Shown here piece by piece: positions 8,955 to 15,955 of a DNA stretch of 41,693 bases. Under the pieces are notes generated by a model. It was given only the letters and a program-made list of their open reading frames with translations, was not told the DNA's origin and did not search any database. The translations under genes and the position numbers were made by a program. Every line of letters begins with the position of its first letter. Positions within the stretch are counted from its first letter, which is position 1. The DNA lies in NCBI GenBank assembly GCA_034422835.1, contig DAOUJJ010000016.1, positions 1-41,693 on the forward strand, given 5' to 3'. The DNA is from VXMO01 sp034422835. GTDB lineage: Bacteria; Chloroflexota; Dehalococcoidia; UBA6926.

Positions 8955-8980
8955 CCGTCATTCCCGCGCACGCGGGAATC
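8955..8980. repeat. REP-like palindromic repeat (GTCATTCCCGCG / CGCGGGAAT)
   Basis: This is a short palindrome, ATTCCCGCG-CA-CGCGGGAAT, preceded by CCGTC and followed by C. A second copy of the same type with a different loop is at 40839-40865, and a partial copy (CGTCATTCCCGCC) lies just upstream at 8937-8949. It is a dispersed intergenic repeat. Bases 8981-9123 downstream hold no other feature I can support. Confidence 0.65.
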
Positions 8981-9123
8981 TGAATCCCATCGAGCCAACC
9001 AACGTCGGTAACGCAAACCTCACCCTTCGCGGGAAGGACGAGAGGAGTTGGGCTTGCAAGGTGGGAATCGGGCGCCCCCTGACCTTGCTTTTGGGGGTAC
9101 TATGGATAGCGCGATGCCTCTGC

Positions 9124-9197
9124 TGGGGAATCGTCTAACGGTAGGACGACAGACTCTGGATCTGTTAGTCGTGGTTCGAATCCACGTTCCCCAGCCA
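9124..9197 (+). tRNA. tRNA-Gln (anticodon CTG)
   Basis: The cloverleaf is complete. The acceptor TGGGGAA pairs with TTCCCCA (9187-9193), and the D-arm is GTC/GAC. The anticodon stem ACAGA/TCTGT encloses the loop CTCTGGA, which gives anticodon CTG for CAG glutamine codons. The T-arm GTGG/CCAC encloses the TTCGAAT loop. The discriminator base is G9194 and the CCA end is encoded (9195-9197). It stands alone between copA and the DUF402 gene. Confidence 0.95.
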
Positions 9198-9211
9198 AAG
9201 TCAATGAACCC

Positions 9212-9835
9212 TTAGTAGACCTCAACAGGCAGCGTTTCCCAGCCCGGAGCGAGTGTCGGGATTCCCCATTCCGTTGGCGGCGTCCAGGTGCGCCAGCGGT
9301 CATCGATTGCAGGATGATCACCGCTCTGTATCCATTTGATTGCCCGCTCAGCTTCAATGCGCGCCACGTCGGCATCCTCGCGACTCATGCTGCCATACGC
9401 GACCACCTCTTCGACCTCATCCTCATCTTTCCACTGTGGCTCGCTGAGATCAGGCGGAAAGACAACGTCAAGGTGTAGGTCGGTCGTATCGAGGCCAATT
9501 GCAGTACGCCGAAACGGCGCCTCCAGGTTCACGTACCACCAACGAACGTCGCCGTCTCCCAAGAAGACGAGCACTGAATGAGCAGCATCCTTGAGGAACA
9601 CCCGCACCATCCCGTCGCCATACCAGACATCGTCACGCAGCTGCCAGTCACCGTGTGGCAGCCGAACGTCATTGCCCGCCAAATCAACAGGACGCTTCCA
9701 GACCGTCCCCGGCGGCGTGCACGCCGCAATCACATCACCACGGTCCTCGACAACAACAAACGCCCAAGCCGTAAACACCCGCCCGTGCCAGATATTCCGG
9801 CCCGTGATGTAATCGCCGGGTTTCCAGAGATTCAC
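9212..9835 (-). CDS. DUF402 / FomD-like protein
   Basis: This 207-residue protein has the DUF402 signature: an N-terminal beta-rich part with ACTPPGTVWKRP, then WWYVNLEAPFRRTAIGLDTT, D-L-H-L-D-V-V, and the acidic-basic WKDEDEVEEV block. Known members such as FomD hydrolyse nucleotide conjugates or nucleoside diphosphates with metal bound by the conserved Asp/Glu/Lys residues, which are present here. The start is GTG at 9835 with no clear ribosome site, 43 bases after the stop of the upstream acyl-CoA dehydrogenase on the same strand, so it may be read through from that gene. The gene ends 14 bases from the tRNA. The native substrate is unknown. Confidence 0.75.
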   Translation of the reverse strand: MNLWKPGDYITGRNIWHGRVFTAWAFVVVEDRGDVIAACTPPGTVWKRPVDLAGNDVRLPHGDWQLRDDVWYGDGMVRVFLKDAAHSVLVFLGDGDVRWWYVNLEAPFRRTAIGLDTTDLHLDVVFPPDLSEPQWKDEDEVEEVVAYGSMSREDADVARIEAERAIKWIQSGDHPAIDDRWRTWTPPTEWGIPTLAPGWETLPVEVY

Positions 9836-9878
9836 AGCGGAATGGCGCTGTTGAACTTGCCGTGGCGTCCTTGTCCCC

Positions 9879-11063
9879 CTACCGCGGCAGCCCCAAGCCC
9901 CGCGTCGCCACGATGTTCCGTTGGATCTCCTTGGTGCCGTGGCCGAACGTGCGGCCCGTGCTCATCAGCGCGTTCACTCCAATAAACCCGTCCATCGGCG
10001 CCCACTCCGCGCCGTACGGCATCACTTGCGACGCATCGCCGATAATCCGTGTGAACCCGCGCCACAGCTCCTGCACCAGTTCGCCGGACAGCACCCGCGA
10101 AATCGACGCGATTCGGGACACATCCTCACCCTGCCGGCTGTCCCACGCGCCCTTCCAGCAGATGGCCCGGAACATGCCGAGCTTGACACGCAGGTCCGCT
10201 AGCAGCGCGCGGTTGATCGGGTCGTCAAGCGGCGTGCCGCCGTCGGCGCGGTACGTCCGCGCAAAGTCCACGAATCGCTCCCACTCCCGCAGCAACGACG
10301 CGGGCGAACCGACCTCCACACGCTCCGCTGTGAGCGACGCCGCCATCACGTACCACCCGCGATTCTCCTCGCCGAGCATGTACTGCGACGGCACGCGCAC
10401 GTCCTCAAAGAACTCCTCGCTCCAGCGACGCCGACCCGCCATGTCATGGATGGGACGAATCGTGATGCCGGGCGAATCCAGGGGCACGAAGAAGATCGAC
10501 AGTCCTCGGTGCTTGGGTGCGTCCGTGTCCGTGCGAACCAGCATCCGTATCCACGTCGAATGATGCGCCGTGGACGTCCACATCTTCTGGCCGTTGATCA
10601 CATAGTCATCGCCGTCGCGCACAGCCCGTGTCGTCACGCCTGCCAAATCTGACCCGTTGCCCGGCTCCGAGAGGCCGAGCGCGATGGGCATATCCGCCGT
10701 GGCGATCTTCGGCAGCCATTCATCTTTCTGCCACGGCGTCCCGTGCAGGATGACGGCGTCCCCACCGAACGCGCCGCTCGCCGGCGCGCCTCGGTACGCC
10801 ATCTCCTCGCGGTAGGTCAGCATTCGGGTGAACCCGGCGTCCTGCCCGCCGTGCTCCGTGGGCCAGTGCATCGTGTACCAGCCCTTGTCGACGAGCTTCT
10901 TGGCAAACTGGTGGGCCGCGTCAAGCGCCTCCGGATCATCCAGGTGCCATGACGCGTTGGACACGTCGTTCATGTGGTAGCGGGTATCATCCCAGTTCTC
11001 CGCGACGAAATCGCGAATCTCATCGCGAAACGCGAGGTCCTCAACCGACTGCTGGAAGTCCAT
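9879..11063 (-). CDS. acyl-CoA dehydrogenase
   Basis: This is a 394-residue FAD enzyme of the acyl-CoA dehydrogenase family, full length (about 380-400 is usual). It has an N-terminal helical domain (MDFQQSVEDLAFRDEIRDFV), a middle beta domain with the flavin/substrate motif LGLSEPGNGSDLAG and INGQKMWTSTAHH, and a C-terminal helical domain ending TKEIQRNIVATRGLGLPR. Members abstract the alpha proton of acyl-CoA and pass electrons to ETF. The acyl chain specificity is not readable, and the catalytic base cannot be placed with certainty because its position varies between subfamilies. It is a paralogue of the gene at 13411-14622, with the same closing block. Start ATG at 11063. It is transcribed away from the methyltransferase at 11211, with 147 bases between them. 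Confidence 0.9.
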   Translation of the reverse strand: MDFQQSVEDLAFRDEIRDFVAENWDDTRYHMNDVSNASWHLDDPEALDAAHQFAKKLVDKGWYTMHWPTEHGGQDAGFTRMLTYREEMAYRGAPASGAFGGDAVILHGTPWQKDEWLPKIATADMPIALGLSEPGNGSDLAGVTTRAVRDGDDYVINGQKMWTSTAHHSTWIRMLVRTDTDAPKHRGLSIFFVPLDSPGITIRPIHDMAGRRRWSEEFFEDVRVPSQYMLGEENRGWYVMAASLTAERVEVGSPASLLREWERFVDFARTYRADGGTPLDDPINRALLADLRVKLGMFRAICWKGAWDSRQGEDVSRIASISRVLSGELVQELWRGFTRIIGDASQVMPYGAEWAPMDGFIGVNALMSTGRTFGHGTKEIQRNIVATRGLGLPR

Positions 11064-11210
11064 GACGCCTCCCCTTCCCTGTCATTCGGGCATCCGACGC
11101 CTAAGTGTAGCCGATTCACGGGCCAAATTGAGACTGAAAACACTAGCCATCCATAGGTAGCAGAACCCTACAATTTCTTCAGCGACCACACCAATGTGAA
11201 GGACAACGTA

Positions 11211-12119
11211 ATGACAACCCAATCTGCAATCGACGCATGGCGCGAGAGAATCATCGCCCACGACCGCGAGGCGGCCGCCATCCGCTCAGGTCACGGCCCG
11301 GGCCATGAACACCACCATGACGGACACGAAGATGGACATGACGGCGGACACGAGCACGGCGGCGGCCACGTTCACGGCGGGCATGGCGGTTTCTCATACG
11401 CCAACAGGCCGCGAGATATCCATCGCACGGATGACCCCGCCGTGAACGCCCTCTTTGATCTGATTGATTCGGACACAACCGTCCTTGATGTCGGCGGCGG
11501 GGCCGGACGATTCGCCTTGCCGCTCGCCACCCGCGCCAGGCACGTCACAGTCATCGAACCGTCTGATGAGGCCGTCGGAATGCTCCAGGAACGCGCCGCC
11601 AAGGCGGGGCTGTCCAACATCACTGTCATGAACGAACGGTGGGAGGACATAGACGTTGAAGCCGCGGACCTGGTGCTCTGTTCGCTGGTACTGCACCACG
11701 TGCCGGAGGGCGCGGCATTCATCACCAAGATGCAGGAGCGGGCCAAAGGTCGCATTGCCGTTATCGAGATGATGGAAGCGCCCAGCGCCCTTGAAGTCCC
11801 CTTCTATGAGCGGGTATACGGCAACGTGCCGACCGCAATGCCCGGCATACCCGAACTGCTCGAACTCCTTTGGGCGATGGACATCTACCCCGACGTCACG
11901 ATGCTCCCGCCGGAGACCGCCGTCATGGGCCGCGACCGTGACGAGATCACCAATCAGCTTCGCCGTCGATTTGACGTGGAAGAAAATACACCCACGGACT
12001 CACGTCTCCTCGCCGCACTCGATGAACTACTTGTGGACACGCCAAGCGGCTACACCGTCGCCGGAACCGCCCCCCGCCGCTCCGCGGTCATCACGTGGGC
12101 TGTCGGCTCGACAAACTAG
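11211..12119 (+). CDS. class I SAM-dependent methyltransferase with His-rich N-terminus
   Basis: This is a 302-residue protein. The ATG at 11211 was chosen over the GTG five codons upstream because AAGGA lies 7 bases before it. Residues 28-58 are a Gly/His/Asp-rich tract with 12 histidines, of the kind that binds Ni, Zn or Cu. From about residue 75 there is a Rossmann methyltransferase domain: motif I VLDVGGGAGR (91-100), the acidic end of strand 2 (VTVIEPSDE), and motif IV-like LVLCSLVLHHVPEG. The His-Val after motif IV is typical of small-molecule methyltransferases. The substrate cannot be read. The His tract could buffer or sense metal, as in metallochaperones; pairing it with this fold is unusual. 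It ends 19 bases before the convergent PD-(D/E)xK gene. Confidence 0.8.
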   Translation: MTTQSAIDAWRERIIAHDREAAAIRSGHGPGHEHHHDGHEDGHDGGHEHGGGHVHGGHGGFSYANRPRDIHRTDDPAVNALFDLIDSDTTVLDVGGGAGRFALPLATRARHVTVIEPSDEAVGMLQERAAKAGLSNITVMNERWEDIDVEAADLVLCSLVLHHVPEGAAFITKMQERAKGRIAVIEMMEAPSALEVPFYERVYGNVPTAMPGIPELLELLWAMDIYPDVTMLPPETAVMGRDRDEITNQLRRRFDVEENTPTDSRLLAALDELLVDTPSGYTVAGTAPRRSAVITWAVGSTN

Positions 12120-12138
12120 GTACGCGTCGTTTCCGTCT

Positions 12139-12594
12139 CTAACCGGAAGCTTGAGGCGAAGGCCAAGTAACTGGGCCTAGCTTGAATCGTTCAATTGCAT
12201 TTACCACGTCTTTAGACGGCCGCCCCGAATAATACTCCTGCCGTCCCTCGAGCCATGACCGCGTCCGTAATGCCGCTGGGGTCACCCTCTTAATAACCTT
12301 GAAGAGATCATCATAGGGAATGAGGTACCGAGCCTCATCGCTCCCAAAACAGAGATACAAGTCCTTCTTCAAGTACTTCTGCGCTATAGTCAGCCCGCGA
12401 CCCTTCAACTGAACCTTGAGCGTTTCTCCGTCCTTGTGGTAGGCCAAGAAATCGGCGCCCTCCCAGTCATCGTTCAACTTGATGCAATTGAAACCGTAGT
12501 CGGCGAGCGCGGCAGCGGCCTTCTGGAAGTTATAGATTTCCCGTTGTTTGGTCGTAAGGTCTTCGTATGAGACACGCTTCAAGTTCAGACTCAT
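12139..12594 (-). CDS. PD-(D/E)xK nuclease-like protein
   Basis: This 151-residue protein is a small alpha/beta protein with the pattern of a PD-(D/E)xK nuclease: D48 at the end of a strand (GADFLAYH), then Q62-x-K64 (KVQLKGR) on the next strand, with a hydrophobic C-terminal half. Q in place of D/E is known in some subfamilies. The ATG at 12594 is preceded by AGGAG. It is more A+T rich than neighbouring metabolic genes. It lies directly outside the left terminal repeat of the HNH element, on the same strand, so it may be a remnant of a larger mobile or restriction-related unit. DNA-cutting activity is inferred from the motif only. Confidence 0.55.
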   Translation of the reverse strand: MSLNLKRVSYEDLTTKQREIYNFQKAAAALADYGFNCIKLNDDWEGADFLAYHKDGETLKVQLKGRGLTIAQKYLKKDLYLCFGSDEARYLIPYDDLFKVIKRVTPAALRTRSWLEGRQEYYSGRPSKDVVNAIERFKLGPVTWPSPQASG

Positions 12595-12626
12595 TGGTAC
12601 TCCTACATAATTGAACTACCCCTAAG

Positions 12627-12657
12627 AAGGGGTCTGTAACATTTCAGGGGGGCTAGT
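12627..12657 (+). repeat. left terminal inverted repeat of HNH element
   Basis: This is the plus-strand copy of the 31-bp repeat (GGGGTCTGTAACATTTCAGG core). It matches the reverse complement of 13322-13352 with four mismatches. It contains the stop codon of the HNH gene (12653-12655, minus strand). Confidence 0.7.
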
Positions 12658-13323
12658 CATAGTAGCACTCCCCTTTATGCCCATGAGGCTGTGGGCGCAC
12701 CATGAGTAGACGTTGCCCTTCTCTTTGCACTTCTTGGAGACATCCGTTGAAGGAATTCGAAATCATGCGAACACACTCTTCAACTATGTGGAGAGGAATA
12801 CCATACTCCCAAGCCGTCATACATATTACTCCCGTGCGGCCAACCTGCCCCCGATCACGGACAAGCTGCGCGGCATGGCGTTTACATACCATGCGCAGGT
12901 AGCTCCAATTCTCCTGCCGATCTCTGTGCCTCAGTAGGCGGTTGCTCCATGAACCCATCGGGAGGGGTAGGCGGGGAGGGTATTCTGCCTTAAGGCGGGC
13001 GACGGTCACTGCGATAGATATAGCATCCTGTCCATTTTTTGTGCGGCGCAGCCTGCGCTCGACCTCACAAAGTATTTGATATGCCCTGCGATGGCCTTGC
13101 CGCAGTTGTTCATCGCTTGGTTCTTTCACCCCTTTCTGCGCGTTGCATGTGCCACAGACTAATTGCAAGTTCTCTAAGAGGGACTCGCCCCCCCCCGCGA
13201 CACCGGCTGAATGTGATCGACTTGAATGTCATCTAACAGTGCATCTCCGCACAAAACACATTCTGCTCTTTGTGCCCAATAGAGGGCAGGGGCATGATTC
13301 CGATAGTTAGGTGACTTTTCCAC
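12653..13323 (-). pseudogene. HNH endonuclease, frameshifted at a G9 tract
   Basis: Two overlapping minus-strand frames together encode one HNH endonuclease. The first part reads ECVLCGDALLDDIQVDHIQPVSRGG and supplies the first zinc-binding C-x2-C and the catalytic DH. The second reads NLQLVCGTCNAQKG and supplies the second C-x2-C and the N/K of the HNH fold, followed by about 150 further helical residues of unknown role. The frames part at a run of nine G (13188-13196, C on the plus strand). Ten or seven G would join them smoothly into SRGG(G)ESLLENLQLVCGTCN. The likely start is GTG at 13323 behind a G-rich ribosome site inside the terminal repeat. Either the gene is broken or phase-variable, or the run length is a sequencing or assembly error. 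Confidence 0.75.
13188..13196. repeat. nine-base G/C homopolymer at the HNH frameshift
   Basis: A run of nine C on the plus strand (G on the coding strand) sits exactly where the two parts of the HNH gene change frame. Runs of this length can slip during replication and switch a gene on or off. Confidence 0.8.
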
Positions 13324-13352
13324 TACCCCCCCTAAAATGTTACAGAACCCTA
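13322..13352 (-). repeat. right terminal inverted repeat of HNH element
   Basis: This is the inverted copy of 12627-12657 (core GGGTTCTGTAACATTTTAGG on the minus strand). It includes the probable GTG start of the HNH gene. Confidence 0.7.
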
Positions 13353-13359
13353 AAACGTC

Positions 13360-13387
13360 GTAGGGGCGGCTCACGAGCCGCCCCTAC
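13360..13387 (-). terminator. perfect 13-bp-arm hairpin after acyl-CoA dehydrogenase
   Basis: The arms GTAGGGGCGGCTC and GAGCCGCCCCTAC are exact complements with a 2-base loop. The hairpin lies 23 bases past the stop of the minus-strand acyl-CoA dehydrogenase and abuts the right end of the HNH element. It has no T-run, so it may be a dispersed palindromic repeat that also ends transcription. Confidence 0.55.
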
Positions 13388-13410
13388 TTGTGTTTCGAAA
13401 CCGGTTAGCG

Positions 13411-14622
13411 TTAGCGAGGCAGTCCCAGACCCCGCTGCGCGATGAGGTTGCGCTGGATCTCCGTCGTGCCGCCGCCGAGGCCGCTCCCGTGCATCGCGCC
13501 GTAGCGGAAGCCCGGGTAGCCGCCCATCGGGGCGCGCGACTCGCCCAAGCCGAGCCGACCGTACTCCTGCAGGATGCTCGCCATCAGCTGCGGCCACTTC
13601 TTGCCAAGATTGTCGCCCCACGCCTTGCCCATGGAGCCTTCCTTCACGGGCAACTCGCCGCGCGACTGCATGAACGCGACGCGGTACGACAGCATCCGGC
13701 GCGTCTCAAGCTCGATCTTGAGGTCGGCAACCTTGTGGCGGATGAGCGGGTCGTTCAGCACCGCCTCACCGTTGAAGCGGGTGTCTCGCACCACGGAGAG
13801 GAAGCGATCAAGTTCGCCGAGGTACTTGGCGGCGGTCTCGATGCCGGAGCGCTCAAAGGAGAGCGTCGTCATCGCCGCGTACCAGCCCCGGTTCTCCTCG
13901 CCGATGAGGTTCCGCACCGGAACGCGCACGTTGTCAAAGAACACCTCGCTCCAGCGGCGCGTGCCCGTCATATCGAAGAGGGGCCGCAGCGTGACGCCCG
14001 GCACCACCTCGCCTTCATCGCGCAGCTGCATCAGGACGTAGCTGATGCCGCGATGCTTGGGCGCATCCGGGTCTGTGCGAACCAGCACGTGGTACCACTC
14101 GCCGTAGTGCGCGCCGGACGTCCAGATCTTCTGACCGTTGATCACGTAATCGTCGCCGTCGCGGACGGCTCGGGTCTGGAGGCTTGCAAGGTCGGAGCCT
14201 GCATTCGGCTCGGAGAATCCCTGCGCGAAATCGATGTCCGCGTTGGCCATCTTCGGCAAAAACTCTTCCTTCTGCCATTCCGTGCCGTGGATCATGAGCA
14301 CGGGCGCGACAAGCCCCCCGCCGAACGACGCCGGAGCGCCCTCATAGGCCATGCCCTCGCGGTAGGCGAGTTGCGTGGTGATGGCAGCGGCGCGGCCGCC
14401 ATACTCCTCCGGCCAGTGCATCGTCCACCAGCCCTTATCCACAAGCTTCTTTGAGAAATCCCGCTGCGCCTGCAACGCCTCATCATCCGCGTGATACGGA
14501 GAGAGCAGGCCCATGTCATCCCACCCACGCGGGTCGGCGACCTTCTCGCTCCATTCGGTTCGCGTGAATGCGCGCGCCTCGTCCTGTAGCGCCTGGTCGT
14601 CAGCATTAAGCCGAAAATCCAT
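13411..14622 (-). CDS. acyl-CoA dehydrogenase (second paralogue)
   Basis: This is a 403-residue acyl-CoA dehydrogenase. The ATG at 14622 (MDFRLNADDQALQDEAR) was chosen because GGAGGGG lies 7 bases upstream; the frame extends 19 codons further, but those residues are not conserved. It shows the family's order of blocks: an N-terminal helical domain, QGFSEPNAGSDLASLQT and INGQKIWTSGAHYGEW in the middle domain, and the closing TTEIQRNLIAQRGLGLPR. It is clearly related to the gene at 9879-11063, and the middle domains share long identical stretches. FAD-linked oxidation of an unknown acyl-CoA, with electrons to ETF, is the family function. The strong hairpin at 13360-13387 lies just downstream. 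Confidence 0.9.
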   Translation of the reverse strand: MDFRLNADDQALQDEARAFTRTEWSEKVADPRGWDDMGLLSPYHADDEALQAQRDFSKKLVDKGWWTMHWPEEYGGRAAAITTQLAYREGMAYEGAPASFGGGLVAPVLMIHGTEWQKEEFLPKMANADIDFAQGFSEPNAGSDLASLQTRAVRDGDDYVINGQKIWTSGAHYGEWYHVLVRTDPDAPKHRGISYVLMQLRDEGEVVPGVTLRPLFDMTGTRRWSEVFFDNVRVPVRNLIGEENRGWYAAMTTLSFERSGIETAAKYLGELDRFLSVVRDTRFNGEAVLNDPLIRHKVADLKIELETRRMLSYRVAFMQSRGELPVKEGSMGKAWGDNLGKKWPQLMASILQEYGRLGLGESRAPMGGYPGFRYGAMHGSGLGGGTTEIQRNLIAQRGLGLPR

Positions 14623-14856
14623 CGTCTTCACCCCTCCCGTGACTCTGAAGAGCCATGTCCGTCCCTTGTTCGCCATCAACAGACGAACGCTCGGAATGGC
14701 GACATTATGACGTGTTCACATTGCCAAACGCAACCGGCCAGCCTACCCATGAGCAACGGAAGGCACTTGACATTTATGGGCGGCTTATGTCTCTACTACG
14801 TCCGATTGGAGTCAGCGCAGATCCTTACTGGTTCTGCGAGACATGGAGGGAATGTG

Positions 14857-14997
14857 ATGGGCGATGTTGCATCAGTTATTGCAGCTGCCGGCACTCTGCT
14901 AGTCGCCGTCGGGGTTTTTATCGTGCTCGTCAGGCTTGTTCCTGTTATCGACAAGCTGGCCGAGTACGTCGACAAACTCAACCAAAGAGATACCTGA
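14857..14997 (+). CDS. 46-residue single-pass membrane protein
   Basis: This is a short gene supported by its ribosome site: GGAGGG lies 6 bases before the ATG at 14857. The product starts MGDVASVIAAAGTLLVAVGV and has one hydrophobic segment (about residues 5-28), then an amphipathic tail rich in Lys, Asp and Glu (DKLAEYVDKLNQRDT). No family is recognised. A consensus TTGACA (14767-14772) lies 84 bases upstream, but no good -10 box follows at the right spacing. The 14623-14856 gap holds nothing else I can support. It is convergent with the cyclophilin gene. Confidence 0.5.
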   Translation: MGDVASVIAAAGTLLVAVGVFIVLVRLVPVIDKLAEYVDKLNQRDT

Positions 14998-15045
14998 TCG
15001 TAACGGTCGGCTGTCCGTCAACCCTCATAGTGGGGAAGGGTCTCT

Positions 15046-15810
15046 TTAGGATTCGGTGATCGTCACGCTGATGAGGGCCGTGCCCGGGTTTGGGTCCGAC
15101 TGCGGGTCTCTGATGCGGATCGACCGCACCACGTCCATGCCTTCGGTCACGCGGCCAAACACCGCGTGCCCGTCATCCAGCCATGGCGTCGGGCCGAACG
15201 TGATGAAGAACTGCCCGCCGCCCGTGTTTGGCCGTCCGATATTGGCCATGGATAGGATGCCGGGCCCGTCGTGACGCAGCGTCGCATCAAATTCATCCTG
15301 GATGGTGTAGCCCGGGCCGCCCGTCCCCGTGCCGGACGGATCGCCGCCCTGCGCCATGAAATCAGGAATCACGCGGTGGAACGTCGTGTTGTCGTAGTAC
15401 CCCTCCCGCGCCAGGAACACGAAGTTGTTGACGGTGATGGGCGTCTTGTCCGCCGTCAGTTCAATAACGAAGTTGCCGACTTCTGTCTCAAAGGTCGCCG
15501 AATAGCACTTCGACGGGTCGATCTGCATCTCGGGCGGCGCGGACCAGCGATTTAGCTTCTCAGTCACGTCAAGGGTCTCCTCTCTCTGTACAGGGGTTGC
15601 GGCTGTCGGCGTCGGACAATCCGACGACATGGATGAATCGGTTGAAACAGGGATTGATGTTGCAGTCGGAATGGGCGTGAACGTTGGGATGGGCGCCGGT
15701 GTCGGCGTGTCCTCCCGCACCTCGCACGCCATCGCCGCGAGCGCAAGGCTAACCGCCAGCGCAGATATGGCAACCAGGAGTAGTCGTGGGGCGGCAAGAC
15801 GGGAACGCAT
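15046..15810 (-). CDS. cyclophilin-type peptidyl-prolyl cis-trans isomerase, lipoprotein
   Basis: This protein of about 254 residues is exported and lipid-anchored. The N-terminus has a signal helix ending in a lipobox (AAMAC), then a Pro/Thr-rich linker of about 45 residues (PTPAPIPTFTPIPT). The rest is a single-domain bacterial cyclophilin: FHRVIPDFMAQGGDPSGTG, GILSMANIGRPNTGGGQFFI and LDDGHAVFGRV. The catalytic Arg is in the FHRVI block, and the Phe/Gln partners are in MAQGGD and GGGQFFITFG. It should assist folding of proteins outside the membrane. ATG at 15810 is taken; a GTG sits one codon upstream. No clear ribosome site is visible for either. Confidence 0.9.
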   Translation of the reverse strand: MRSRLAAPRLLLVAISALAVSLALAAMACEVREDTPTPAPIPTFTPIPTATSIPVSTDSSMSSDCPTPTAATPVQREETLDVTEKLNRWSAPPEMQIDPSKCYSATFETEVGNFVIELTADKTPITVNNFVFLAREGYYDNTTFHRVIPDFMAQGGDPSGTGTGGPGYTIQDEFDATLRHDGPGILSMANIGRPNTGGGQFFITFGPTPWLDDGHAVFGRVTEGMDVVRSIRIRDPQSDPNPGTALISVTITES

Positions 15811-15955
15811 CACACATTCAGCATAACTGCCGCTGAATTAGCCCCGCAACACACCTCTTCGCTGTATCATTCTCTTTTACGCGGCGCGCCGCCTGAACGG
15901 GAGGAGGGGCAGCACGCATGACGCGACGACGAATGCGGGACGCCCCGCGCGGCTC

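Larger units (their letters stand above)
12627..13352. mobile_element. 726-bp element with 31-bp terminal inverted repeats carrying one HNH gene
   Basis: Two copies of a 31-bp sequence in inverted orientation bound this unit: 12627-12657 on the plus strand and 13322-13352 on the minus strand. They match at 27 of 31 positions and share the core TCTGTAACATTT and a G6-7 run followed by TAGT. The HNH gene fills almost everything between them: its stop lies in the left repeat and its likely GTG start lies in the right one. I see no transposase and no clear target-site duplication (flanking TAAGAA and TAAAAC are only loosely alike). I do not recognise the family. The boundaries come from the repeats alone. 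Confidence 0.6.

Noticed and set aside
9124..9197. tRNA-Gln as an integration site for a mobile element
   Set aside because: No second copy of the tRNA 3' end and no integrase were found in the window.
9100..9375. 91-codon minus-strand frame containing GFEPRLTDPESV
   Set aside because: This is the well-known false peptide read from the reverse of a tRNA gene; it overlaps tRNA-Gln and the DUF402 gene.
12600..13400. target-site duplication around the HNH element
   Set aside because: Flanks TAAGAA and TAAAAC (beside the repeat ends) agree only loosely, and shifting the boundary by a base or two changes the match.
13390..14454. 354-codon plus-strand frame rich in Arg, Ala and His
   Set aside because: It is antisense to the second acyl-CoA dehydrogenase and has no family resemblance.
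14767..14797. sigma-70 promoter for the 46-residue gene
   Set aside because: TTGACA is perfect, but the best -10 candidate (TCTACT) needs a 19-base spacer and matches only 4 of 6.
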